DNA of 10,488 bases from Pseudomonadota bacterium (GTDB taxonomy: Bacteria > Bdellovibrionota > UBA1018 > CAIMNF01). The position numbers and the translations under genes were made by a program. Under the pieces are notes generated by a model. The model searched no databases. It had not been told where the DNA came from and was given only the letters and a program-made list of their open reading frames with translations. Positions within the stretch are counted from its first letter, which is position 1, and every line of letters starts with the position of its first letter. The stretch covers positions 1 through 10,488 of the forward strand of contig JAIXVT010000185.1 in NCBI GenBank assembly GCA_027482725.1, in the 5' to 3' direction. This document shows, one piece after another, positions 1 to 6,122 of this stretch.

Positions 1-41
1 TCGTCAATTTGCGCCTCAGTGAGTTTTTGTGGTGTAGCCAT
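1..41 (-). CDS. Start of a truncated gene, possibly pterin-4a-carbinolamine dehydratase
   Basis: Only the first 13 codons are present (MATPQKLTEAQID), starting at the ATG whose complement is 39-41, and the gene continues past the left edge. The LTEAQID stretch near the N-terminus resembles the opening of small pterin-4a-carbinolamine dehydratases (PhhB/PCD family), which recycle the pterin cofactor of phenylalanine hydroxylase and usually begin with a similar 'L(T/S)xxxI' helix. Thirteen residues cannot prove this, so the identity is a guess. The ORF shadows nothing else and starts cleanly after a short leader. No Shine-Dalgarno is visible before the ATG. An insertion sequence begins about 35 bp upstream, so any -35 element or activator site of this gene has probably been displaced or replaced by the element's left end. 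If the guess is right, it would be an amino-acid catabolism gene divergent from pruA. Confidence 0.35.
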   Translation of the reverse strand, partial: MATPQKLTEAQID

Positions 42-76
42 AGTCTAGGGGTAACGGGAAACGTGGGGTTTCTCAA

Positions 77-103
77 CAAAAACCCCCCAGCACCCTGCGC
101 TTG
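77..103 (+). repeat. Left terminal inverted repeat of the insertion sequence
   Basis: It begins CAAAAACCCCCCAG and matches the reverse complement of 1102-1128 at 23 of 27 positions, with mismatches at 91, 93, 99 and 101. It lies 12 bp beyond the transposase stop codon. A flanking GGGGTTT at 65-71 can also pair with AAACCCC at 80-86, making a 7-bp hairpin across the element boundary. Confidence 0.85.
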
Positions 104-115
104 ACAGCGAGGGGA

Positions 116-1039
116 TCAGGCCAGGGCAAGCGGGATGCCCTCCCGTCGCAACCCCCGTAAAATGTAGCGGTTGTGGGATTCGATAAAGATCCACAAGTGG
201 CTCATGAGCCGATCCCGTCGCTTGGTGGTGTTCCACGTTCGGCGGTTTAACCGACTGACGTTGGCCCGTAGTTTGGCAAGGGTGTGATTGATCGCAAACA
301 AGGGATCAAACGCCCCGACCTTCAATTCGCCCAGTCCGTGGGGCTTGGCCCGTCGCGCGTAAAATGTCTTATGCTGTGCGCCCGGGAATACTTTCTTTAC
401 CGTCCACGGGTAGCGGGGGCATTCGTCCGACTTGATCTCGGCGAATTCACTGATCCATGATTTTAGGCTTACGAGCAATTTGCGCAGAGACTTGATTCGG
501 TCGTCAGGTAGTACCCCGTATTTTGCCTCAGAACGGTCTTTGTACACAGGATGCGGTGGCATTGAGCACACGTCGAAACCCAAGATAATCCGCTGATTCG
601 TCACAACAACGGGAAGACTGAGTGGCAAGAGCTTGGTTTTTTCGAACGTCTCGGCCTCGTCAAACTGCACATGGGTCGCACACTTTCCATTAAACGCTTT
701 TTCTAGAGTCTCCCTGTTTTTCTCCTGGCACACGGCGCCGAGCTGCTGCACCCGGAGTTCAATGGTTTTAAGGTTCACGCCCACGAGTGCCGCCGTTCGA
801 CTCAAGCTCATGTTCGAGAGCAGGAGTCTACGCACGGTCGTGTTGATGTGCCGCTTCTTCTGGTAGTACGTCCAAAGGAGGGTTGCTAACGAAAATCCTC
901 GCCCGCACACCTTACACTGGTAACGTGGCACGCGGCGCTTTCTCCCCTTGCGGGGGAAGGTCCCTTTTTTGATCACGTGACCGGATTTGAGACCTAATTT
1001 TAAGGCGGATTTGGATCCACAGCAGTTTTGTTGATTCAT
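116..1039 (-). CDS. DDE-type transposase, IS1-like (307 aa)
   Basis: This is the transposase that moves the surrounding insertion sequence. The N-terminus has a zinc-ribbon-like arrangement (C6/C7 and C42-x2-C45) followed by FSLATLLWTYYQKKRHIN, which leads into a helix-turn-helix (about residues 71-96, MSLSRTAALVGVNLKTIELR). This order matches InsA-type DNA-binding regions. The catalytic half carries FDEAETFEKTK and LGFDV (likely acidic residues of the DDE site) and ends in a basic region, RLNRRTWNTTKRRDR followed by FIESHNRY. That ending resembles the IS1 InsB C-terminus (RL-R-T...F-E-H). Unlike classical IS1, which joins InsA and InsB by frameshifting, both parts lie in one uninterrupted frame here. 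The ATG at 1039 is preceded only by a weak G-rich stretch (1041-1046 complement). No truncation or frameshift is seen. IS1 family is the best fit; a related DDE family with the same zinc-ribbon and HTH layout is possible. Confidence 0.85.
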   Translation of the reverse strand: MNQQNCCGSKSALKLGLKSGHVIKKGTFPRKGRKRRVPRYQCKVCGRGFSLATLLWTYYQKKRHINTTVRRLLLSNMSLSRTAALVGVNLKTIELRVQQLGAVCQEKNRETLEKAFNGKCATHVQFDEAETFEKTKLLPLSLPVVVTNQRIILGFDVCSMPPHPVYKDRSEAKYGVLPDDRIKSLRKLLVSLKSWISEFAEIKSDECPRYPWTVKKVFPGAQHKTFYARRAKPHGLGELKVGAFDPLFAINHTLAKLRANVSRLNRRTWNTTKRRDRLMSHLWIFIESHNRYILRGLRREGIPLALA

Positions 1040-1101
1040 GCCCCACGCAACTGCAGGTTTCGGGCCAAGTTACCGGGGGTTAGCCGTGCCGCCCGCCTCG
1101 G

Positions 1102-1128
1102 CAGGTGCAGGATTCTGGGGGGTTTTTG
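1102..1128 (-). repeat. Right terminal inverted repeat of the insertion sequence
   Basis: It reads outward on the plus strand as CTGGGGGGTTTTTG at its end (1115-1128) and is the partner of 77-103. It ends 24 bp before the pruA start codon, so the insertion lies inside the pruA promoter region. A GTG at 1105 inside this repeat is in frame with pruA, but it belongs to the element and is unlikely to be the real start. Confidence 0.85.
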
Positions 1129-1137
1129 GGAAAGGTC

Positions 1138-1146
1138 TGCTACAAT
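1138..1146 (+). promoter_or_regulatory. Extended -10 promoter of pruA, predicted leaderless start
   Basis: TGCTACAAT is an extended -10 element (TGn followed by TACAAT, 5 of 6 matches to TATAAT). Exactly six bases (CCCCCC, 1147-1152) separate it from the ATG at 1153, which places the expected +1 on the A of the start codon. No Shine-Dalgarno lies within range; the closest purine run, GGAAAGG at 1129-1135, is 17 bases from the ATG. The position where a -35 hexamer would sit (about 1117-1122) is now the GGGGGG of the insertion-sequence end, so the promoter must rely on the extended -10 or on an activator. Confidence 0.55.
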
Positions 1147-1152
1147 CCCCCC

Positions 1153-2781
1153 ATGAACTTTTATCGCGCCAAAAATGAATCCATCTTGTCCTATATGCCC
1201 GGATCACCGGAAAAACTCGCGCTGAAAAAAGCGCTTGCCGATGTTGATCGTGAAGTCGTGGAAATCCCGTGCGTCATTGGGGGCAAAGAAGTCCGAACCG
1301 GCAACATCTTCGAGGTCCGAATGCCCCACGATCATCGTCATGTCATCGCGCGTGTCCATTTGGCGGGACCGCAGGAAATCGCTTCAGCAGCGACAGCCGC
1401 GCTAGCGGCAAAGAAAGAATGGGAGTCGCTCCCGTGGCAACATCGCGCGCGCATTTTTCTCAAAGCCGCCGAACTCCTCTCCGGTCCGTGGCGTCCGATC
1501 CTTAATGCCTCCACTATGGCCGGGCAGTCCAAAAACGTTTTTCAGGCCGAAATCGACTCCGCTTGTGAGTTCGCAGATTTTCTGCGTTTTAATGTTCAAT
1601 TTTACGAAGATCTCCAAAACGATCAGCCGCTTAACGCCGATGGCGTGCTGAACACCCTAGAGTATCGCGCGCTTGAGGGGTTTGTCTTAGCCATCACACC
1701 GTTCAATTTTACGGCGATTGGCGCAAACCTCCCGTCGGCACCGGCATTGATCGGCAATACCGTCGTGTGGAAACCCACAGAGTCTCAGTCGTTATCCGCA
1801 TATCGCACGTTCCAGCTTTTTCAGGCGGCGGGACTCCCGGATGGTGTGATTAATTTTATCCCTGCACATGGGCCGACGGTCAGTGACGTTCTCCTGAAAC
1901 ACCCGGAGTTAGCGGGAATTCACTTTACCGGATCGACTCAAGTGTTCGATACCCTCATTCAGCGTGTTGGAGAAAATACTCCGTACTACAAAACTTATCC
2001 CAAAATTGTGGGCGAGACCGGCGGTAAAGATTTTATCCTTTGTCATCCTTCGGCGGATCTCGATGTTTCCATTACCGCACTGGTGAGAGGTGCTTTCGAA
2101 TACCAAGGACAAAAGTGTTCGGCAGCCTCGCGCGCGTATATTCCCGAATCACTTTGGCGACGCATGAAAGACCCCTTGATCGAAACCACGCGCGCCATAA
2201 AAATGGGCGACGTGCGCGATTTCTCCGTGTTTATGGGTGCTGTTATTGACGAGCGTTCCTTCACGCGTTTGGATCGCGTGTTGAGCGAAGCCAAGAACGA
2301 TGCCAAGAACGATGCTCGTATCCAGGTGCTTCAGGGAGCAAAAACCGATAAAACTCAAGGATGGTTTGTCGAGCCCACTCTGTTAAAGACCAATGACCCC
2401 AAAAGTCCCACTATGGTCACCGAACTTTTTGGCCCGGTATTGACGTTATACGTTTATCCGGACGCTCAGTATGCCGAGACATTAAATCTGGTTGATCAAA
2501 CCTCTTCGTATTCACTCACTGGGGCGATTCTTTCTCAAGATCGTGCAGCAATTCATCAGGCGATGTCTGCACTTCGGCACGCCGCCGGAAATATCTACAT
2601 CAATGACAAGTGCACCGGTGCTGTTGTGGGACAGCAGCCGTTTGGAGGCGCGCGGCGATCCGGCACCAATGATAAAGCGGGGAGTATGATGAACTTGCTC
2701 CGCTGGGTTTCACCACGCACGGTGAAAGAAACGTTAAATCCCCCAAAATCCCCATGGTATCCGTACATGATGGAACCCTAA
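1153..2781 (+). CDS. pruA: L-glutamate gamma-semialdehyde (P5C) dehydrogenase
   Basis: The enzyme oxidises L-glutamate 5-semialdehyde, in equilibrium with 1-pyrroline-5-carboxylate, to glutamate with NAD+. This is the second step of proline catabolism and also the exit from ornithine. The 542-aa cytosolic protein follows the ALDH4A1-type stand-alone enzyme along its whole length: YMPGSPEK and EIPCVIGGKEV at the N-terminus, PFNFTAIG with catalytic Asn185, GETGGKD with general base Glu288, and GQKCSAASR with nucleophile Cys322. The 34-residue Glu-to-Cys spacing equals that of human ALDH4A1. YINDKCTGAVVGQQPFGG and SGTNDK near the C-terminus are signatures of this subfamily. It is not fused to proline dehydrogenase as in PutA. 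I chose the ATG at 1153 because it follows a -10 element and homology starts just after it; the frame is open back to 1084, but that part is insertion-sequence DNA. An in-frame 12-bp duplication at 2290-2313 gives AKND-AKND in a surface loop. It is the first gene of an operon with ggt and the M32 peptidase. Confidence 0.95.
   Translation: MNFYRAKNESILSYMPGSPEKLALKKALADVDREVVEIPCVIGGKEVRTGNIFEVRMPHDHRHVIARVHLAGPQEIASAATAALAAKKEWESLPWQHRARIFLKAAELLSGPWRPILNASTMAGQSKNVFQAEIDSACEFADFLRFNVQFYEDLQNDQPLNADGVLNTLEYRALEGFVLAITPFNFTAIGANLPSAPALIGNTVVWKPTESQSLSAYRTFQLFQAAGLPDGVINFIPAHGPTVSDVLLKHPELAGIHFTGSTQVFDTLIQRVGENTPYYKTYPKIVGETGGKDFILCHPSADLDVSITALVRGAFEYQGQKCSAASRAYIPESLWRRMKDPLIETTRAIKMGDVRDFSVFMGAVIDERSFTRLDRVLSEAKNDAKNDARIQVLQGAKTDKTQGWFVEPTLLKTNDPKSPTMVTELFGPVLTLYVYPDAQYAETLNLVDQTSSYSLTGAILSQDRAAIHQAMSALRHAAGNIYINDKCTGAVVGQQPFGGARRSGTNDKAGSMMNLLRWVSPRTVKETLNPPKSPWYPYMMEP
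2290..2313 (+). repeat. Tandem 12-bp direct repeat inside pruA
   Basis: GCCAAGAACGAT occurs twice back to back (2290-2301 and 2302-2313). It keeps the frame and duplicates the residues AKND in a region that is variable in length in ALDH4A1 homologues. It is probably a slippage or small duplication event with little functional effect. Confidence 0.8.
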
Positions 2782-2785
2782 AACC

Positions 2786-4591
2786 ATGACCACTATAAAT
2801 AAGAGACCCCGTTCATTTGTAAGCGCAGCACTTGCCGGGATCGTTTTGGCGATTACCGCAAGTTGTACATCAAAACCTAAAACCCAGGTCGAATCGGCGT
2901 ATGATGAATCCACGGCGCAGCGAGAAAAGCTTACCCCTGAAATCTCATCGCGTGCGGTTGCCGAGTCCAAAAAAGTCATGGTTTCCACTCAGGGCACAGC
3001 ATCGACTGATGCTGCGGTGAATATCTTAAGGCAAGGCGGAAACCTCACTGATGCCGCAATTGCCGCATCGTTTGTGATATCGGTTGAACGCCCCCATTCT
3101 ACGGGACTGGGTGGTGGCGGCTTTTGGATTTATCACTCCAAAAAGCGGAATAGAACTTGGGTTTTCGATTTTCGTGAACGTGCGCCAAAAAAAGCGCATG
3201 AAAAAATGTACCTAGATGACCAAGGAAACGTTATTCCTAAAAAATCATCGTTGGGCGTGCACGCCATTGCGGTGCCAGGGTTGATTAAGGGTCTTGCTCA
3301 AATTCATAAGCGCTTTGGAAAACTCTCGTGGAAAAAAGTGATTGCGCCCGCAATCGCTCTCGCCGAAAAGGGGGTTCCCGTTTACCCCCGCTTAGAGCGA
3401 AGCATAAGTTATCTTCGGAAAAAAACGCAGGATCACGACGGGGATTCTAAAATCTCCGATCCTGAACTCAACGCGCTCATTCTTCGTTCGGACGGTTCGC
3501 CTAAAAAAATCGGCGACGTGATTGTGCAAAAAGATTTAGCGCAATCCCTGCGCACGATAGCCCGTGATTATGGAAAATCGTTTTATCACGGCAAATGGGC
3601 CAAGGACGTGGAAAAGTTCACTCAAGGATGGATTACTCGTGCAGATCTTGCAGAGTATCAGGTCAAAGAGCGCCAAGTCTTAAGGCAAAGAATCAGGGAT
3701 TATGACCTTCTCACCATGCCACCACCAAGTTCGGGTGGGGCGCATGTAATTCAGATTGTAAAAATATTTGAGGCGTTGAATGGGGGTAAGTGGCCGTGGT
3801 CGTCGGCTCAATCCATTCACCGCTTAGCGTTTGCAGAGCAAACGGCATTTTTTGATCGTGCTCAGATCATGGGTGATCCCGACTTTGTCGGTGTACCTCT
3901 TGATCCCGTGGTGAGTGACCGTGGGGCGGTAGCGCGAGCCAGATTTTTTGACCCCAAGCATGCTCGTAAAATGGACGATTATAAGCATAAAACAACTGTA
4001 AATTTTGAATCCCCCGAAACCACTCATTTTTCAATGATGACCGCTGATGGGGACGCTATTGTCAGCACTCAAACCATAAATGGGGGGTTTGGATCGGGGT
4101 TAGTGCTCCCGGGCACAGGGATTATCCTCAATAATGAAATGGATGACTTTTCTTCAAAGCCTGGTGACTCCAATATCTTTGGGGCATTGGGGAGCGAAGC
4201 GAATTCAGTTCAGCCCGGAAAAACACCGCTTTCCAGTATGTCACCGACCCTCGTTTTAAAAAATGGTGATCCTATTTTAGCGGTTGGTGCACCGGGCGGA
4301 ACACGCATTATTTCGTGCGTAGCTCAAACCCTCTTGAATCACTTGTGGTACAACCTTCCGCTAGATGTCGCAGTCGCGGCACCCCGGTTGCACCATCAGT
4401 ACTCTCCGGATCGACTTGATATTGAGCCAGGTCGGGCGTCTCCCCATGCGTACCAAGAGCTGAAACGAATCGGTTATGACTTAAACCCTGACGAAGTAGG
4501 TTGTGCCACAATGGCGGTGAGTAAAAAAAACGATGGAAAACTCATCGGCGTTTCGGAAGTTCGTGACGCCGGATCTGCGAAAGGATTGTAA
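2786..4591 (+). CDS. ggt: Gamma-glutamyltranspeptidase, predicted lipoprotein
   Basis: This N-terminal nucleophile hydrolase cleaves gamma-glutamyl bonds, as in glutathione, by hydrolysis or transpeptidation. Family members are made as a precursor that cuts itself into large and small subunits. The 601-aa product has basic residues, a hydrophobic segment (about 11-26) and ITASC ending at Cys27, a plausible but not perfect lipobox, so the enzyme is probably anchored in the envelope rather than free in the periplasm. The large-subunit substrate Arg is in FRERAP (Arg130). The nucleophile is Thr412 in ETTHFSMM, the predicted self-cleavage point. The small subunit has STQTIN, NNEMDDF, PLSSMSPT and GAPGGTR, which match the E. 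coli residues that bind substrate and form the oxyanion hole. All key residues are present and the length is slightly above the usual ~580 because of the lipoprotein leader and spacer. The gene starts 4 bp after the pruA stop, with only a weak GGA about 10 bases upstream. Confidence 0.95.
   Translation: MTTINKRPRSFVSAALAGIVLAITASCTSKPKTQVESAYDESTAQREKLTPEISSRAVAESKKVMVSTQGTASTDAAVNILRQGGNLTDAAIAASFVISVERPHSTGLGGGGFWIYHSKKRNRTWVFDFRERAPKKAHEKMYLDDQGNVIPKKSSLGVHAIAVPGLIKGLAQIHKRFGKLSWKKVIAPAIALAEKGVPVYPRLERSISYLRKKTQDHDGDSKISDPELNALILRSDGSPKKIGDVIVQKDLAQSLRTIARDYGKSFYHGKWAKDVEKFTQGWITRADLAEYQVKERQVLRQRIRDYDLLTMPPPSSGGAHVIQIVKIFEALNGGKWPWSSAQSIHRLAFAEQTAFFDRAQIMGDPDFVGVPLDPVVSDRGAVARARFFDPKHARKMDDYKHKTTVNFESPETTHFSMMTADGDAIVSTQTINGGFGSGLVLPGTGIILNNEMDDFSSKPGDSNIFGALGSEANSVQPGKTPLSSMSPTLVLKNGDPILAVGAPGGTRIISCVAQTLLNHLWYNLPLDVAVAAPRLHHQYSPDRLDIEPGRASPHAYQELKRIGYDLNPDEVGCATMAVSKKNDGKLIGVSEVRDAGSAKGL
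4581..4585 (+). promoter_or_regulatory. Ribosome binding site of the M32 carboxypeptidase gene
   Basis: AAGGA lies 7 bases before the ATG at 4593, inside the last codons of ggt. It decides the start: an in-frame ATG at 4533 lies deep within ggt and has no comparable site, and homology begins after 4593. Confidence 0.7.
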
Positions 4592-4592
4592 G

Positions 4593-6122
4593 ATGACTCA
4601 GCCCAACCTAGGACGTGCTTACGATAAGCTTGTGGGATATCAGCAAAAAACAGCCCGATTTAGCGGGATTTCCGCGCTATTGGGTTGGGACCAACAGGTG
4701 ATGATGCCACCAGGAGCAGCCGAAGAGCGAGCCCTTCAGATGGCGGCGCTCAGTTCGCTGCATCACGAACGGAACACGTCCTTGGAATTGGTAAAGCTGG
4801 TCGATCAGTCCTTGAACGAATCCCAAAAAGGATGGCTTTCCGAAGACGAAGTTTTCAATGTTCAAGAAATCAAAAATGATCTGGAGAACGAACAAAAAAC
4901 CCCCGCACGTTGGGTGGAGGAGTTTTCTCAGGTCACAGGCCAAGCCTTCAGTCAGTGGATCGAAGCTAAAAAGAATAATAACTTCAAATCGTTTGCCCCT
5001 GTTCTGAAGCGCATCATCACACTTTGTCAGGAACGTGCAGATTTTCTTAAGACGGATCAAAAGAATCGTTATGACGTGCTTATTCAAGAATATGATCCGG
5101 GATCTTCCTGTGATCAGATTGATCCTGTTTTTTCAGATCTTCAAAAAAATCTTTACCCCAAGTTTGGTCACTATGCCGATGCATTTGCAAAAATTTCAGA
5201 TCCTTTCAGTAATCAGCGCCTGTCTGTTCCCATGGCGGATCAGTTTGAGTTTTGTAAAAAAGTTGCCCAAGACCTTCATTTTTCATTCGATTATGGACGT
5301 TTAGATCCTGCGCCTCATCCGTTCATGACCACCTTGTCGGCGACTGAGTTTAGGATCACGATGCGGGGATCAGCGGAAGACTTTCGTGAAATGCTCTATG
5401 CGGTGATTCATGAAACCGGACATGCTCTTTATGAAATGGGTCTTGAGCGCCGTTACTACGGGTTACCGATGGGGCAAGTAAAGTCTTTGTCCCTCCATGA
5501 ATCTCAGAGTCGTTTTTGGGAAAATAATATCGGCAGATCTTTGGAGTTTATGTCCGGACTTATTGAACGCCTCAAAATTTATGCCCCTCAAGTCGCAGAG
5601 CGATTGTCTGCATCAAGTCTTTTCCAAGCTGTGAATCGTGTGGAGCGGTCTTTGATCCGAGTGGAAGCAGACGAACTGACCTACCATGCACACGTGAATT
5701 TACGTTACGACCTTGAAAAAGCTTTGATCCACGGGGACCTGAGCGTTCAGGATTTACCCGGTGCGTGGCGCGAAAAAATGAAACAATTCGTAGGGATTGT
5801 GCCGACCACCGATGCCGAGGGATGTTTGCAGGACGTCCATTGGTCTGGTGGGGCTTTTGGCTATTTTCCAACTTACAGTTTGGGAAGTATGATGGCTGCA
5901 CAGTGGTGGGAAAAGATTCAAATGGAAGTTCCGAATGTCCGCGAGGATGTGTTGGGATGGAATTGGGATTCGATTTTAGGTTTTCTCCGGGGTCACATTC
6001 ATTCCCAAGGTCGACGCTACAGTTCCCAAGAACTGTGCAAAAAACTTACCGGTCGTCCGGTAGACCCGGCGGGATTCATTAAGATGACGTGTCAGAAGTT
6101 GGATCAATCCCTAACTGTTTAA
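4593..6122 (+). CDS. M32 family metallocarboxypeptidase (Taq/Pfu carboxypeptidase type)
   Basis: This is a zinc-dependent carboxypeptidase that removes C-terminal residues from peptides. It is cytosolic, as no signal peptide is seen. The 509-aa length fits the family. The zinc site is HETGH (273-277) with the third ligand Glu303 in HESQSRFWEN. Other family signatures are HPF before the active site, the long alpha-helical N-terminal region with LLGWDQQVMMPPGA, IRVEADELTYHAH, DLPGAWREKM, and GYFPTYSLGSMMAAQ near the C-terminus. The family motif DxRxT reads EFRIT here (252-256), a conservative Asp-to-Glu change in an otherwise standard active site. The start at 4593 follows the ggt stop by one base (TAA-g-ATG), so translation is probably coupled. 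The last 44 bp overlap the convergent ntrX-like gene, and two hairpins lie within the last 110 bp. The role is probably final digestion of imported or internal peptides. Confidence 0.95.
   Translation: MTQPNLGRAYDKLVGYQQKTARFSGISALLGWDQQVMMPPGAAEERALQMAALSSLHHERNTSLELVKLVDQSLNESQKGWLSEDEVFNVQEIKNDLENEQKTPARWVEEFSQVTGQAFSQWIEAKKNNNFKSFAPVLKRIITLCQERADFLKTDQKNRYDVLIQEYDPGSSCDQIDPVFSDLQKNLYPKFGHYADAFAKISDPFSNQRLSVPMADQFEFCKKVAQDLHFSFDYGRLDPAPHPFMTTLSATEFRITMRGSAEDFREMLYAVIHETGHALYEMGLERRYYGLPMGQVKSLSLHESQSRFWENNIGRSLEFMSGLIERLKIYAPQVAERLSASSLFQAVNRVERSLIRVEADELTYHAHVNLRYDLEKALIHGDLSVQDLPGAWREKMKQFVGIVPTTDAEGCLQDVHWSGGAFGYFPTYSLGSMMAAQWWEKIQMEVPNVREDVLGWNWDSILGFLRGHIHSQGRRYSSQELCKKLTGRPVDPAGFIKMTCQKLDQSLTV
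6019..6036. repeat. Perfect 7-bp inverted repeat with 4-base loop
   Basis: ACAGTTC-CCAA-GAACTGT lies inside the carboxypeptidase coding region, separated from a second hairpin (6047-6062) by eight or so bases that include an A6 tract. On the minus strand it follows the predicted ntrX terminator. No T-run follows it on either strand, so it is not a terminator by itself. It could be an RNA-end-protecting hairpin, an operator-like dyad or chance. Confidence 0.6.
6039..6063 (-). terminator. Predicted rho-independent terminator of the ntrY-ntrX operon
   Basis: Read on the minus strand, TACCGG-ACGA-CCGGTA (6062-6047) forms a 6-bp stem with a 4-base loop. Two bases follow, then TTTTTT (6044-6039). 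It begins about 16 bases after the ntrX stop codon (6079-6081), the expected place. The stem is short, so its efficiency is uncertain. It lies wholly within the coding sequence of the opposing carboxypeptidase gene, encoding roughly KKLTGRPV there. Confidence 0.55.

Larger units (their letters stand above)
77..1128 (-). mobile_element. Complete insertion sequence, IS1-like, about 1.05 kb
   Basis: A single transposase gene (116-1039, minus) is bracketed by imperfect inverted repeats at 77-103 and 1102-1128. The outer 14 bases are identical and 23 of 27 match overall, so both ends appear intact. The element lies between two divergently arranged chromosomal genes: the left-edge gene starting at 41 and pruA starting at 1153. 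No convincing target duplication directly abuts the repeats. The nearest candidate is GGGAAACGT at 56-64 against GGGAAAGGT at 1128-1136 (8 of 9 identical, the size typical of IS1-family duplications), but the left copy lies 12 bp outside the repeat, so it may be chance or imply a slightly longer element. Family assignment follows the transposase and is tentative. The element looks recent, because the frame is open and the ends are well preserved. Confidence 0.85.

Noticed and set aside
65..86. GGGGTTT/AAACCCC hairpin at the left insertion-sequence boundary as a terminator
   Set aside because: No T-run follows on either strand, and half of it is simply the inverted repeat of the element.
1105..1152. 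A longer pruA reading frame starting at GTG 1105
   Set aside because: These 16 codons lie in the insertion-sequence end and the promoter; the ALDH4A1-like homology begins after ATG 1153, and a -10 element sits within the extension.
1040..1152. Sigma-54 promoter upstream of pruA that would put the operon under NtrX
   Set aside because: No GG-N10-GC pattern resembling TGGCAC-N5-TTGC was found, and most of this stretch is insertion-sequence DNA.
4533..4592. A 20-residue N-terminal extension of the carboxypeptidase starting at ATG 4533
   Set aside because: It lies inside ggt in another frame and lacks a ribosome binding site, while ATG 4593 has AAGGA at 7 bases and fits the family start.
4677..5087. 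A 136-codon open frame antisense to the carboxypeptidase gene
   Set aside because: Its translation has no recognisable domain and it mirrors a well-supported gene, so it is a shadow.
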